Under the pieces are notes generated by a model, which saw nothing but the letters and a program-made list of their open reading frames with translations, made no database searches and was not told the DNA's origin. This document shows, one piece after another, positions 1-10,949 of a stretch of DNA of 64,000 nt. This DNA is from Vandiemenella viatica (Eukaryota; Arthropoda; Insecta; Orthoptera; Morabidae): assembly GCA_031002005.1 (NCBI GenBank), contig CM061914.1, positions 12,076,148 through 12,140,147 on the forward strand, read 5' to 3'. The stretch's first letter is position 1. The number at the start of each line of letters is the position of its first letter. The position numbers and the translations under genes are program-made.

Positions 1-384
1 AAAGATGAACGAAATTACTACACTTTTGCTGGGAAAATCAACAACCATACTTATGGCGAGAGATAAATTATCAGCCTTAAAAAATAATTTAATTTATGAT
101 TACCTACATAAAAAGGACAATATTGAATGTTTTCCATTTTTATATAATTTTCTTTATATAATTAAGGCGAGTTGAAACTACGAATTGAAATTTGAAATAT
201 TATCACTGGACATTTGTTAATCGTTTTTCAGATTGCTTTCCGGATACTGATACTGACGTGTGGGTACATTAGAAGTCAGCCTCTGATGCTAACTCACGGG
301 GAATCATTCGGGTTTTCTCATTGCTCTATTATAATGATATATTGAATCGGCTTAAAGTCCTTTTTTCTTTTTGCTTTCGGCTTT
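1..384. other. AT-rich interval, no gene seen
   Basis: No coding frame of convincing composition, RNA gene or repeat with defined ends is visible. The sequence is AT-rich and leads into the SINE that begins near 385. Confidence 0.5.
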
Positions 385-568
385 ACACCTCGTCGATATA
401 GAGGACATTAGAGACGGGAAGTAATCCATGGTCTTTTGAAGGAAGCATCCTGGCATTCGCATGGAGTGATTTGGGAGAACCACGGAAAACCCAAATCTGA
501 ATGCCTCGACGGGGCTTCAAAAAGGAATCCTCTGGAATGCGAGGCCAGAGCGTTAACCACTCACCCAT
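385..568 (-). mobile_element. tRNA-derived SINE copy (degenerate)
   Basis: On the minus strand this stretch reads as a tRNA-like head (GAGTGGTTAACGCTCTGGCC type, then a decayed B-box region near 505-515), followed by a body that mentions a CCATGGTTTCCC-like block and ends in a C/T-rich tail. The same body recurs at 14456-14690, 17430-17615, 33130-33389 and 34300-34467. This copy lacks a clear A-tail. SINEs of this layout are transcribed by RNA polymerase III and moved by LINE machinery. Family assignment is inferred from the five copies in the window and from general resemblance to orthopteroid SINEs. Confidence 0.75.
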
Positions 569-608
569 CACGTTCTATGCTTAAAATCACTTATTGTTAC
601 ATAATTAA

Positions 609-892
609 CTAGACGGTCCGTACGAAAATTTCGCGAATAAAAAACGATAATTTTTATTTTTATTATTATATGCCAAGTACAACAAAAGACATGTACGATC
701 AAATAACTGTATCTATAGTTTCAAGCCATCTGCCACTTGGCTCTGAACTATTTGATACACGGGACCGCTTTAAGCATCAAATTCCAAAAAATTCTTTCTT
801 AATTTATGATTTTACCTAATTGGAGACCTTAATCTTTAAAACGATATGTCATTTATCGATTTCGGTTAGGTATCGAAAGAGATAAATGGCTC

Positions 893-944
<52 letters not shown>

Positions 945-2164
945 AGAAATAATATCGATACTTTTGCCCTTTAAGGGTCTCATTCCAAAAAAATTCCATG
1001 TTATCAAATATGGTGTGACCAAAGCGGACACCTTGGTCTTTAAAATAATACCACATTTATCGATTTCTTTCAGGAACAAGCGAGGTAAACAATTTTTTTT
1101 TTTTGAAATGATAATATTTTCCTCCTTAAGGGTTCAAATTGGAGAAAGTTCTTTCTTAAAATATGATGTGACCAAAGCGGATATTTTAATCTTTAAAACA
1201 ATACCTCATTTATCGATTTCGGTGTCAAGGGAGATAAAATGAGTTGTAGAAATATTAATACTTTTTTGCCCTTTGAAAAAATCTTTTTTTAAAATATGAT
1301 TTAACGAAACCGAAGACCTTATGAAGACCTCAGTCTTTAATATGATACCTCATTTATCAATTTTGTTTAATCATCATGAGAAGTGAATGACTTGAGTCAC
1401 AAAAAACGCATTTTAGAAATACTGATTTTTTTCCCCCTTTTAAGAAAAAAATCAATTCTTAAAATATGATGTGACCACAGCGGAGACCTTAATCTTTAGA
1501 GTGATACCTCAATTATCTATTTCGATTGGATATTAATGGAGATAAATGGCTCGTGCACAAAAATGCATTGTAGAACCATTGATACTTTTTCTCTTTAAGG
1601 GTTGAAATCCATAAAAATTCTTTCTAAATATATGATGTCACCAAAGCTGAGACGTTACTCTTCATAGTCCTACTTCATTTATCGATTTCGGTTAGATATC
1701 AAGGGAGATAGAAATATTTGGCCATTTAAGGGTCGAATTACAAGAAAATTCCTTTCTTAAAATATAATGTGACCATGGCGGGACCTTAATCATTAATATG
1801 ATACCTTATTTGTCTATATCGGTTAGATATGAAGAGAGACAAATGGCTTGTAACACAAAAACGCGTTTTAGAAATATTAATACTATTGCCCTTTAACGGT
1901 CAAATTCCGAAAAATTCCTTTTTCAAAATATGGTTTGACCATTGTATTGGTTAGATGTGACGGGAGATAAATCGCTTGTGACAATAAAACGCATTGTAGA
2001 AATATTGATACTTTTGTGCATTAAGGGTCGAATTCCGAAAAAAATGAAATTTTCTAAATCCTTCAAATGTGACCAATGGCAGCTCATTCCTTGATTTCGG
2101 TTAAGTATGAAGCGATATAATCGTTCCTGACAGTAAAAACACCTAATAGAAATAATATATATCG
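609..2164 (-). mobile_element. Non-autonomous Helitron with internal tandem repeats, copy 1
   Basis: The minus-strand 3' end reads ACGGACCGTCTAG followed by T, a Helitron-type CTRR terminus at a T. Just inside it is a near-palindrome built on CGAAATTTTCG. The opposite end (2140-2164) matches the 5' end of copies 2 and 3 (TATATATTATTTCTAT), but the terminal TC has changed. Between them lie about 8-9 diverged units of 150-170 bp. Each has a CCCTTTAAGGG-like core, an ATGATGTGACCAAAGCG-like block and a CATTTATCGATTTCGGTTAG-like block. No Rep/helicase frame is present, so it would depend on an autonomous partner. The two other copies show exact A|T insertion, which makes the class call firm for the family; this copy is the most decayed. 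Confidence 0.75.
895..943 (+). repeat. Poly(A) run of 49 bases
   Basis: An uninterrupted run of 49 A lies inside the first tandem-repeat unit of Helitron copy 1. Copies 2 and 3 have only short A-runs at the equivalent place, so this is a local slippage expansion and not a retroelement tail. It creates spurious lysine- or phenylalanine-rich frames on both strands. Confidence 0.9.
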
Positions 2165-2317
2165 CACTGCAGTTACTAGTGTAATAGCTGTGGACTTAAC
2201 ACCAGCAAAAGTTAGGCTTCTCACCAAGAAACATTGTGTCAGATAGTCAAAAGGAATATCGACAGATAATAGCTACGATCGATCACTAAGCAACCAGAGC
2301 AGTGCTTGCCGCTTCGG

Positions 2318-3510
2318 TAGATTTTTTTTTTTTTATTTGCTTCATATATTCTAATCTCTGTCTTCCTCTACAGTTCTTACCTTCGACTGTTCCCTCCACT
2401 AACAAATTAACCAATCCAGCATGTCTCGAAATATAACCTACCAGCCTGTCTCTTCTTTCTATAAGCTTCTTCCATAAACTTCTTTTCTCACCTATCATTT
2501 GCAAAACTCGTTCATTTCTTACTTTGTCTGTCCACCTAATTTTCAACATTCTTCTTTAGCACCTCATTACAAATGCTTCAATTTTCTTTCTTTCCAGTAT
2601 TCCTAGGGTCCATGTTTCGCTACCATAAAGTGCTGTGCTCCACATATAGAGTTTTAAACAGTTCTTTCTTATTCCTAGATCAATATTTGAAACTAAAAGA
2701 TTTGTCTTTTTCATGAAGGCTCTTTTTGCTAGTGCTATTCTCCTTTTAACATCATTCCTACTTCGACCATCGGTTGTAACAGAATTCACTTACTTCTCCT
2801 ATTGCATCCGATCCTATTTTTATATTTAATCTAGTGGTATTGGTATCATTTCTGCTACATTTCATCACTTTTGTCCTGCTTTTACTTATATTCAGTCCAA
2901 AATCTTCCTTCAGTATTTTGTTCATACCATTCAGTAACTACTCAATATCCTCTGCTTATAAGACAATGTCATAAGCAAATCGTAGCAAACTTATACCACA
3001 TGGAAATTTTTCTTTGACTTTCTTCATTGCTTCTTCTACATACAAGTTGAATATTAACGGGGATAGACTACAACCCTGTCTCACACCCTATTTAACTGAT
3101 GCTTGTCTCTCGTGATTCTCTACTTTCATTATAGCCACTTGATTCTTATATAGATTATAGAGTATTCTTCTATCTCGATACTTTAGACCTGTCTTCTTTA
3201 AAATTTTGAACATCTTGTCCCACCTAACATTATCAAAAGCTTTTTCTAAATCAACAAACGCCATAAAAGTATCTTTGTTTTTCTTGATCTGCCCTTCAAG
3301 TATTAATCTTAAAGACAGAATTCCTTCCCTTGTACCGCGATTTTTCCTAACCCCAAACTGATCTTTTCTACTACCCGTTCCATCCTTCTGTATATAATTC
3401 TGGTCAGTAATTTTGAAGCATGTGATGTTAGACTAATGGTGCGATAATTCTCACATTTGTCGGCTTGTGCATTCTTTGGAAGAGTGTAAAAGATGATATT
3501 TTTATTAACA
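2318..3510 (-). pseudogene. RTE-type LINE, reverse transcriptase C-terminal half
   Basis: Read on the minus strand, this segment carries the downstream part of a non-LTR retrotransposon polyprotein: KNAQADKCENYRTISL, then a DLEKAFDNVRWDKMF-like motif, GVRQGCSLSPLIFNLY, and the C-terminal tail WTDKVRNERVLQMIGE ... RGRQRLEYMKQI. These are standard RTE/BovB-type motifs. The catalytic FADD box reads FAYD (about 2975), so the polymerase is dead here. Several frameshifts and stops break the frame. The copy ends at EYMKQI followed by about 13 A on the minus strand, short of the usual C-terminus, which suggests internal polyadenylation. It continues across Helitron copy 3 into 4885-5983. Confidence 0.88.
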
Positions 3511-4884
3511 TCATATATATTATTTCTATAAGGTTTTTTTTTTTTTTTGTCACACGCCTGTATCTTCCTTCATACTTAACCGAAATCAGTGAATGAGGTG
3601 TCATTTTAAAGCTTATGGTCTCCACTTTGGTCACATCATATTTTAAGAAATAAAGTTTTGGAATTAGACCCTTCAAGGGCAAAAATTTCAATATTTCTAA
3701 AATGCTGTTTTCTGTGTTATGAATCATTTATCTCCCTTGATACCTATCTGAAATCTTTTAATGAAGTATCATTTTAAAGATTATGATTTCCGCTTTAGTG
3801 AAGTCATATACTAAGACGGAAATTTTTCGGAATTCGACCCTTAAAGGGCAAAAGTATCAATATTTTTGAAATGCGTTTTTGTGTCACGAGTGATTTATCT
3901 CCCTTAACATCTAACAGATATAAATAAATTAGGTATCATATTAAAGACTGAAGTCTCCGCCGTGGTAACATTATATTTCAACAAAGGAATTTTTCGTAAT
4001 TCGACCCTTAAAGGGCAAAAATATCAATTTTTCTAAAATGCGTTTTTTGTATCTCGAGCCATTTTTCTCCCTGGATATCTAACCAAAATCGATAAATGAC
4101 GTAGGATTATGAGGAATATTGTCTCAGCTTTGCTGACATCATATTTTAAGAAAGATTGTTTATTGAATTCATCCCATAAAGGGAAAAAGTATAAATTTTT
4201 CTATAACGCATTTTTGTGTCACGAGCGATTTATCTCCCTTAATATCTAACTCATATAGATAAATGAGGTATTATATAAAAGAATAAGGTCACCGCCGTGG
4301 TAACATTATATTTTAAGAAAGGATTTTTTTGTAATTTGAACCTTAAAGGGTAAAAATGTCAATTTTTCTAAAATGCATTTTTTGTATCTGGAGCCATTTA
4401 TCTCCCTTAACAATTAAACAAAATTGATAAACGAGGAATCATTTTAAAGATTGAGGTTTTCGTAATGTCTTCGGTTCCGTTACCACATTTTAAGAAAGAA
4501 ATTTTTCAAAATTCTGACCTTAGAGGGCAAAAGTATTAGTATTTTTACAAATCATTTTTCTGTCACCAGGTATTTATTTTCCTCGCACAGCAACAAATAT
4601 TTCAGAGATACTGATACGTTTTGTGCATTTTGTTCAGGTTTAATTTATTCTGCTAAGGTCAGTGATAGTTTGTCATAAATACAGAGTGTTTTAAATTTTC
4701 CTAACTGTTTCGTAATATGTTGCGAGTATTTTGATGTGTACCTATTACACACACAAACACACACATACACACACAAAAACAAAAATCGCTACAAAAGTAC
4801 GGTTTTACTTTTCATTATATTACAAGCATTCAACCTCACTATTCATCGCATTTTATTCTCGAAATTTTCGCACGGGTCGTCTAG
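3511..4884 (+). mobile_element. Non-autonomous Helitron, copy 3, inserted in the RTE LINE
   Basis: The element starts TCATATATATTATTTC and ends ACGGGTCGTCTAG. It is flanked by A on the left (3510) and T on the right (4885), with no target duplication. Removing exactly 3511-4884 rejoins the LINE frame on the minus strand as AGEIPTD-VNKNIIF with no gained or lost base, which fixes both ends. The sequence GAAATTTTCGC just inside the 3' end is a short palindrome of the kind used for Helitron termination. The interior has about 6 diverged units of ~165 bp, then a 260-bp unique 3' region that includes an AC-rich stretch (4747-4787). No Rep/helicase is encoded. Helitron mechanism is established knowledge; the family itself is inferred from this window. 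Confidence 0.9.
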
Positions 4885-5983
4885 TCAGTTGGAATTTCTC
4901 CTGCTTCATAACTTTTTGATATCAGCTTGAATAATCTTTCGATTCCTTCCTCTCCTAGGAAATTAATAAGTTCTGCAGGGATCTCATCAATTCAAACTGC
5001 CTTATTTGCTTTCATGTCATTCAGAGCTTTATTAAATTCTGTCTTCAAAACAGAATCTCCTAAGTCATCAATGTTGACATCGCCTTCCTTTTCAATTACA
5101 CTATTGTTCAAGTCATCCCCAACATACTCTTTCTCAATGTATTCCTAATAGGTTAGCTCTATCTTCTGAGCTTAAAAGAGGTTTCCCATCGGCAGCTTTA
5201 ATGTTCATTCCTCCTTTCTTCATTTCTCCAAAATTCTGTTTGATCTTTCTATAAGCAACATCTATTTTACCTACGACCATTTCCTTTTCTACTTCTTCAC
5301 ATTTTTCTTGTAGCCATTTTTCTTTTGCTATTTTGCATTTCCTATTTATTTGATTTCTAAATTGCCTGTACTGCTCTCTTCCTGTTTCATCCGGAGCATT
5401 TTTGTACCTTCTCCTCTGATCCATCAGCTCCAAAATTTCTTCTGTGATCCAAGATTTTCGGGCAACTTGTTCCCTAAAGCTTAATGTTTCTTTGCCAGCT
5501 TTCATTATTTCGGTCTTTAATGCATTCCATTCGTCCTCGGTTGAACGCCTTTCAGAGTTACTTCTTAGACCTAAGTCTACCATTTCTGCAAATTTTTCTC
5601 TTGTGCTGGATTGTTTCAGTTTATTCACTTCCAGTCTGTTCTGTTTATACTGCTTCCTTATTCGCTTAAATTTCAGCCTGCACTTCATTATTATCAAATT
5701 ATGGTCGGGATCTATGTCTGCTCCTGGGTACGCTTTACAGTCTAGAACTTGAGTCCTGAATCTCTGTTTGACGATGATATAATCTAGCTGATATCCGCCT
5801 GTATCTCCAGGACGTTTCCATGTGTATATTCTTCTTGCGTGGTTCTTAAACAGTGTGTTGCCACTACTAGCTAATATCTTTCACAAAATTCTAGCAACCT
5901 GCTTCCTCACTCATTTATTTCTCCTAGACCAAAACTTCCTGCAGTATTCCCCTCTTTTCCTTGTCCCACTATTGCATTCCAAT
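4885..5983 (-). pseudogene. RTE-type LINE, linker and reverse transcriptase N-terminal part
   Basis: The minus strand carries the region between endonuclease and polymerase. A 187-residue open frame (about 5697-5134) contains charged, helix-rich sequence such as RKSWITEEILELMDQRR and KIKQNFGEMKKGGMNIK. This leads into DEIPAELINFLGEEGIERL, typical of the start of RTE reverse transcriptases. Upstream, 5900-5983 encodes the endonuclease piece NDWNAIVGQGKEG. The segment is bounded by Helitron copy 3 at 4884/4885 and by the hAT element at 5983/5984. An in-frame stop near 5925 and other lesions make it non-functional. Confidence 0.88.
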
Positions 5984-7619
5984 TAAGGATTGCAATCCCG
6001 CAGTGTTTTCAATCCTTCGGGATCCGCGCGGGATTTGCGCCAATCCCGCGGGATCCCGCGGGATCCGTGCGGGATTAGTACAAACAGTTTTTTAACGCAT
6101 ATGTTTAAAACATAGTTACTTAAAACGTTAATAAATTAAATAATAATTAAATTAATAAATAATTTTTAATGTTAAATGATAAAAATTAACAGTTAACAAT
6201 ATTTTGATTGGCAAAATGACATTAAAACTTTTTAGCGTGTCTTAGGTGTATTTCGAGGTTTTACATTCTTGTTTTTTAATCTAAACCAATTTTTAAATAA
6301 ATAATAAAAATGGAAAATATTGAATGTTAGGTCGATTATATGCCTTACAATACATCTCATAAGTTTAAAAATATGGTTTGCTTAGTGGCCAAGTTACCGA
6401 GTTTTTTTTAAATTCTAAATAAACGTTCAATAACACCGAGAAAAGCATTCCATTTCACAAAGTGAAGTGAATATACTCGGTAAAGTGTAGACTTGGCTCA
6501 GAACAAGATCTCATAACTTTTTGTAACTGCACAAGTACGAGACTTGGCCTTTTTTTTGCGTGATTCATTATTATATCTCCTGATTCCTTGATTGATATTA
6601 CAGTTGATTCAATGTTATTAGAAGAAACTACTCACCAACACATAAACTGTCAAGTATTTCAGATTTACTTGTGTGGCGTAACGACGTTTTTAGAGTGGAA
6701 ATTATTATTTTTTTAGTAAGAAAGGAGACTTTCTCGGTGAATGATTGTAGTGAAGTCCTCATAGGTTGTATCTCCGGATTTCATTGCAAACACACGAAAT
6801 TACACACGTGAGGAAGACGGCGGACGCAGCCGTCGAAGTATGGTGTTCCTACAACACAATTCGTCGATACAACCGTGAAAATTTCATTATAACTTTTTTT
6901 ACCTTTAGTCAAAATAGTAACAAGGAGAAGAGGGATTAATCGAAAGCCTGAGCGGCACATGTAAGCAGGTGGCTTTCGTCAAAGAAACGCATTGAGGCAG
7001 CGGCCAAAACAACAATAAGTCAAAGGATATACAATTTCCTTTTGATAGCTGATAAATAAATAGGTACGCGATCGTTAAAGTTACGATAACATTAGTTTCA
7101 CATCAACGAATAATCAAATTTTCAGCCGCAAATTAGGAAATTGTCACAATTACTTTATCTGCAAATACAGAAAATGGGAATAATGAAACCGTGAATATAA
7201 AACTGTAACCGTGTAGTTCAGATAACGTATGCAACAGTTAAAAAATAATTATTTAGTTAGAAAATCGTACTAAATATGCACCATAACTCAAATTACAGAA
7301 ATGTGTACGCGAAACAAATGTAAGTTTTGATGAATATGTAAAAGTGTATTTATTTACTTACAAATGACGAAGGTTAACAAAAACAAACGCTTGTTCACAT
7401 GAGTCAAATGCCAATTGGAAGGGTACAGGCAAACAGTGCAATACATCCGATAGAGACCGAGTGGGGCAGCGAGTCACGCAGACTGACACGCGTTTCCGCC
7501 GGATTTTGCGGATTGCGGATTGCGGATCCGCTTAATTTTGTGCGGGATCCGCCAGACTGTCAAATGATGCGGGATCCCGCGGGATTGCGGGATCCCGCTT
7601 TGCTGGATTGCAATCCCTA
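5984..7619. mobile_element. Non-autonomous hAT element with GGGATCCCGC subterminal repeats
   Basis: The element is flanked by a perfect 8-bp target duplication ATTCCAAT (5976-5983 and 7620-7627). Its ends are inverted repeats: TAAGGATTGCAATCCCGC on the left and, reverse-complemented, TAGGGATTGCAATCCAGC on the right. Clusters of GCGGGATCC and CCCGCGGGATC motifs occupy the first ~100 bp (5995-6080) and last ~110 bp (7498-7600), like the subterminal transposase-binding repeats of hAT elements. The 1.4-kb interior is AT-rich and shows no transposase frame. An 8-bp duplication plus TAGGG-type ends support hAT. It sits within the RTE LINE endonuclease region. Confidence 0.88.
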
Positions 7620-8462
7620 ATTCCAATCATTCATGATTATTAGATTTTACTTCCCCTTCACATATTGGATTAATTCTTCGTATATTTTTTTGTATTTCTT
7701 CGTCATCTTCCTGTGGCGTTGGCATATACACTTGTACTAATGTGGTTGGGACGGGCTTAGTTTCTAACCTCATCAAAATAATCCTGTCACTAAACTGTTC
7801 ATGATAACTCACCCGTTTACCTACTTTCTTGTGCATTACAAATCCTACACCAGTGACTCCATTGACAGCTTGTGTGCTAATTTTCTGTGTTCCCCAGACC
7901 AGAAATCATGTGCGTCCTTCCATTTAATCTCACTAATCCCAATAACATCTAACATACGGTGTTCCATCTCCGTTTTTAGATTTTATAGCCCACCTGTCTT
8001 ATTCAGATATCTAACATTCCACGCTCCGACTCGTTGAATGTTTCTATCCATTCTGATGACTCTTCCCTGAGCAGTCCCCACCCGGAGATCCGATTGGGGG
8101 ACTATTTTACCTCCATAATATTTTACCCAGGAAGAAGCCATCATGATATATGTAATTTGAGAGGATTACATGTCCTCGGTATACCCTTTGGGTCTTTAAT
8201 GCAGTGGTTTCCCGTTGCCTTCTGCATCCCCATGACGTTGATCACTTCTAATTCATCTGCCTTTAGGGGCCGTTTCCAACCCCAAGGGCAAGAGGGTGCC
8301 CTGAATCGCTTCCCGCTTTTCCGCCCTCCTTTCGGAGGCCGTTGGCAAACAGTGGATGATTCCTTATACCGGGAATCTTTCAGTCACCAAAGCCTCGTCC
8401 GTGCAAGCAGGGTGCACCACGTGAAGGAGAGGTTGACATTTTATTGGAAAAGGCTAGTATAG
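7620..8462 (-). pseudogene. RTE-type LINE, 5' leader and endonuclease N-terminal part
   Basis: On the minus strand, 8040-7620 encodes the start of an apurinic-type endonuclease: VGAWNVRYLNKTG, KTEMEHRMLDVIGISEIKW, then GVGFVMHKKVGKRVSYHEQ, DRIILMRLETKP and QVYMPTPQEDDEE. This is the usual order in RTE LINEs, where WNVR and SE.RW are conserved. Stops and one-base shifts break it. Upstream, 8041-8462 is a GC-richer leader containing blocks found in 5' regions of insect RTE elements. The element continues past the hAT insertion at 5983. Confidence 0.82.
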
Positions 8463-10949
8463 TCTCTCCCAAACCCTTACACCCCTTTGGTAGATTAGAA
8501 ACAAGTAAAGTGCTGCAGAGTGAACTCAGCTGCGCGTAGACATAACATGCCGAGCTAACGGGAGGCAGTTTCCGCTCAGTGTATTCTCAAACTGAATGAA
8601 ACCATGAATCTTCTTAACTAATAAAATATATCCTCTACAACGTATTTCGTGGAGGAAATTGGAGTAACTTTACAGGTTTCAGCACTGTGGTCGTTGGTAG
8701 AGAATACATGTATTTTATGGTTATTTCAGGTTTTTGTCGTGATTTTCACCATTTTTGGTGAATTTATGGAATTTTGATTGTTTTCTGAGTTTAAACAATT
8801 TTATGCATTTTTTCATAAAACTAGGCTATTCTGACACTTATTCACCATATCGGGGTGTATTCGGTTTTCAGTGATGAAACTAGATTCTGCCTGCATGCAA
8901 ATAGTGGTTGAGGAGATTTATATCAGGCGACTGTTATCGTTCGTTCAGATGTTAATCATATCTCGTTGACAGTCCTTTTGACATGAAGGCAATGTGATGT
9001 ATCAATAAAATAATTGACGTCCACATAAGGCTGCTGCAACTTGTTTTCTCGTGATGTGGACCAACTGTTCGCACCTTGTTCAGCAAGATTCTCTGATCTC
9101 ACGATTCAAAAGGCGTGAAATAGGTGACCAACTGTTCATTATACGTAATATCAGTTTGTGGGTAAAGATGGATATATTTTTGGCTTGTAAACTGCTGCAT
9201 GACCTGTGTTTAATACGAAATTCACAATTCAGTTATCTAATTGGATTGTATTTATGTGCTCCTATATACTGAGTTGTAATATGTCATCCTCGTACACCCA
9301 GCTAATTTGTATAGCACATGACGTGCACATTAGGCGACTAGTCTAAAGTCTAGACGCCGTTACAGCCTCGCTCTTTTAAGTGTGTTTCGTGATTATTTTG
9401 TATTATTTTTTACCTCTTGCCATCGACTAAAAGATGGCTGTATTTCAGGCTGCCAATTTGTCAACTCTTTTGGTAAAAATCCATTTCCCCACATCTTGAT
9501 TTATTTCTTCAGTTGTAGATATCTGATAGAAGCACAAATTGTTTCCTAGTTTTTGTATGATCGTGTATGTACAATACATAACCCAGAGTCCTACAGTACA
9601 TAAGAATCATTTCAAAAAATCTTTTTTCGAAGGGATACATCAACGAACCACAGAGCTGGCAACATTCTGTTCTGGGCCCTGGTCCACATACTAATTTCCG
9701 TAACAGTCGCACTGACAGTACCTTCCATGCTAATACTTGCAAATAAGAAGCTATACTTCGTAGATCTACGACGCACTGAAATTCGAGAAGCCAATTCCGG
9801 GAGCGTAAGATTAGCAAGAGGTGCTCCATTTTTCATGATACAGAAGCACTAAAGTAGCTTGTTCAAACATGTGTGCAGTAAGTTTATCCGAAATTATACT
9901 TTTCCCAACCTCAGAAACCCTGGACCAGAATATACCTGAAAAAATTAACTCCTTAAATTTATTAATATTTATTGGGACAATTTAATTGTAATAAATAAAA
10001 TTATAACATTAAAATATCAATGGTGTACAAAACTGAATCAATGAATCCGCATAATTGGATTAACCATGGTTAGATAATCATAATAAAAAGTAGATTAAGT
10101 TTCCCGCTTCTGCAATAACTCGGACCTGAATCCTCTATCTTAGGCTTTCAAAAGCGGCAAATAAATATTTTTTCGAGAATAAGTTATAGGTAACTAATAC
10201 AAAGACACACAGAAAAGTACAAGTAAACACTAAAACCGTATGCATGAACTAAAATGATCACAAACAGCCATTAATCATACTACCAAGATGAAAGAAATAA
10301 AGCGATAGAACTGTTTTATTGAGCTAAATAATGTTCATTACATAAAACTTTAAGCAGAGAGCAGTTTCAGCACCAACACATTTTTAGAAAACAGGTAGAC
10401 CTGTTATTCGTGGACAGAAAACTAACTTGCCATGCCGCTCCTCAGCCTGACAAAAAACATACTAATTGAGTTTCAGTGTGGCTTATTATTAATGTGTTTC
10501 GTCCTGCTACATATGCAAAGGTATTGAGATTTAATGGTTGATAGTATTGAAGCTTCTGCTTCCAGTGAGATCATGATATTCAGCCATCGTATTGCAATAG
10601 AGATACTAAAGAAACTGCAGAACTTCAGACATAAAACAGTTGCATCACTAATTCTGGAAAAAATAAAATGTGCCAGGCAACACCTGTTAGTAGTAAATAT
10701 CAGCATCCAGGAAGCGATTTGTTACCCTAAGCGAGAAGAAAACGACAGGTGCCAGCTGCTGTTAAACGTCAACACGCAATGAATGTAGGTTAAACCAGAC
10801 AGACATAGGTTAGCGCAAAATGTATCCGTCAGTGTGTCAAAAATGCCACGGGGGCTTCCACTATTACACCGAACTGATTAAGACAATAGTCCAACTAGTA
10901 GGCCGAATCGGGCATTCAGCTCCGCGAGGGTCCTCTGTGCTTTCTTATG
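8463..10949. other. Interval without a recognised gene
   Basis: About 2.5 kb of mixed composition. Short frames occur on both strands (for example 9509-9829 minus and 10534-10782 plus), but none has conserved motifs, splice context or coding-like composition that I can recognise. I see no terminal inverted repeats or target duplications. Confidence 0.45.

Noticed and set aside
886..1242. Open frames through the poly(A) run (lysine- or phenylalanine-rich).
   Set aside because: They exist only because a 49-A run lacks stops; they lie in a non-coding Helitron repeat.
4731..4930. Two short overlapping frames over an AC-rich stretch.
   Set aside because: They lie in the unique 3' region of Helitron copy 3 and result from an (AC)n microsatellite.
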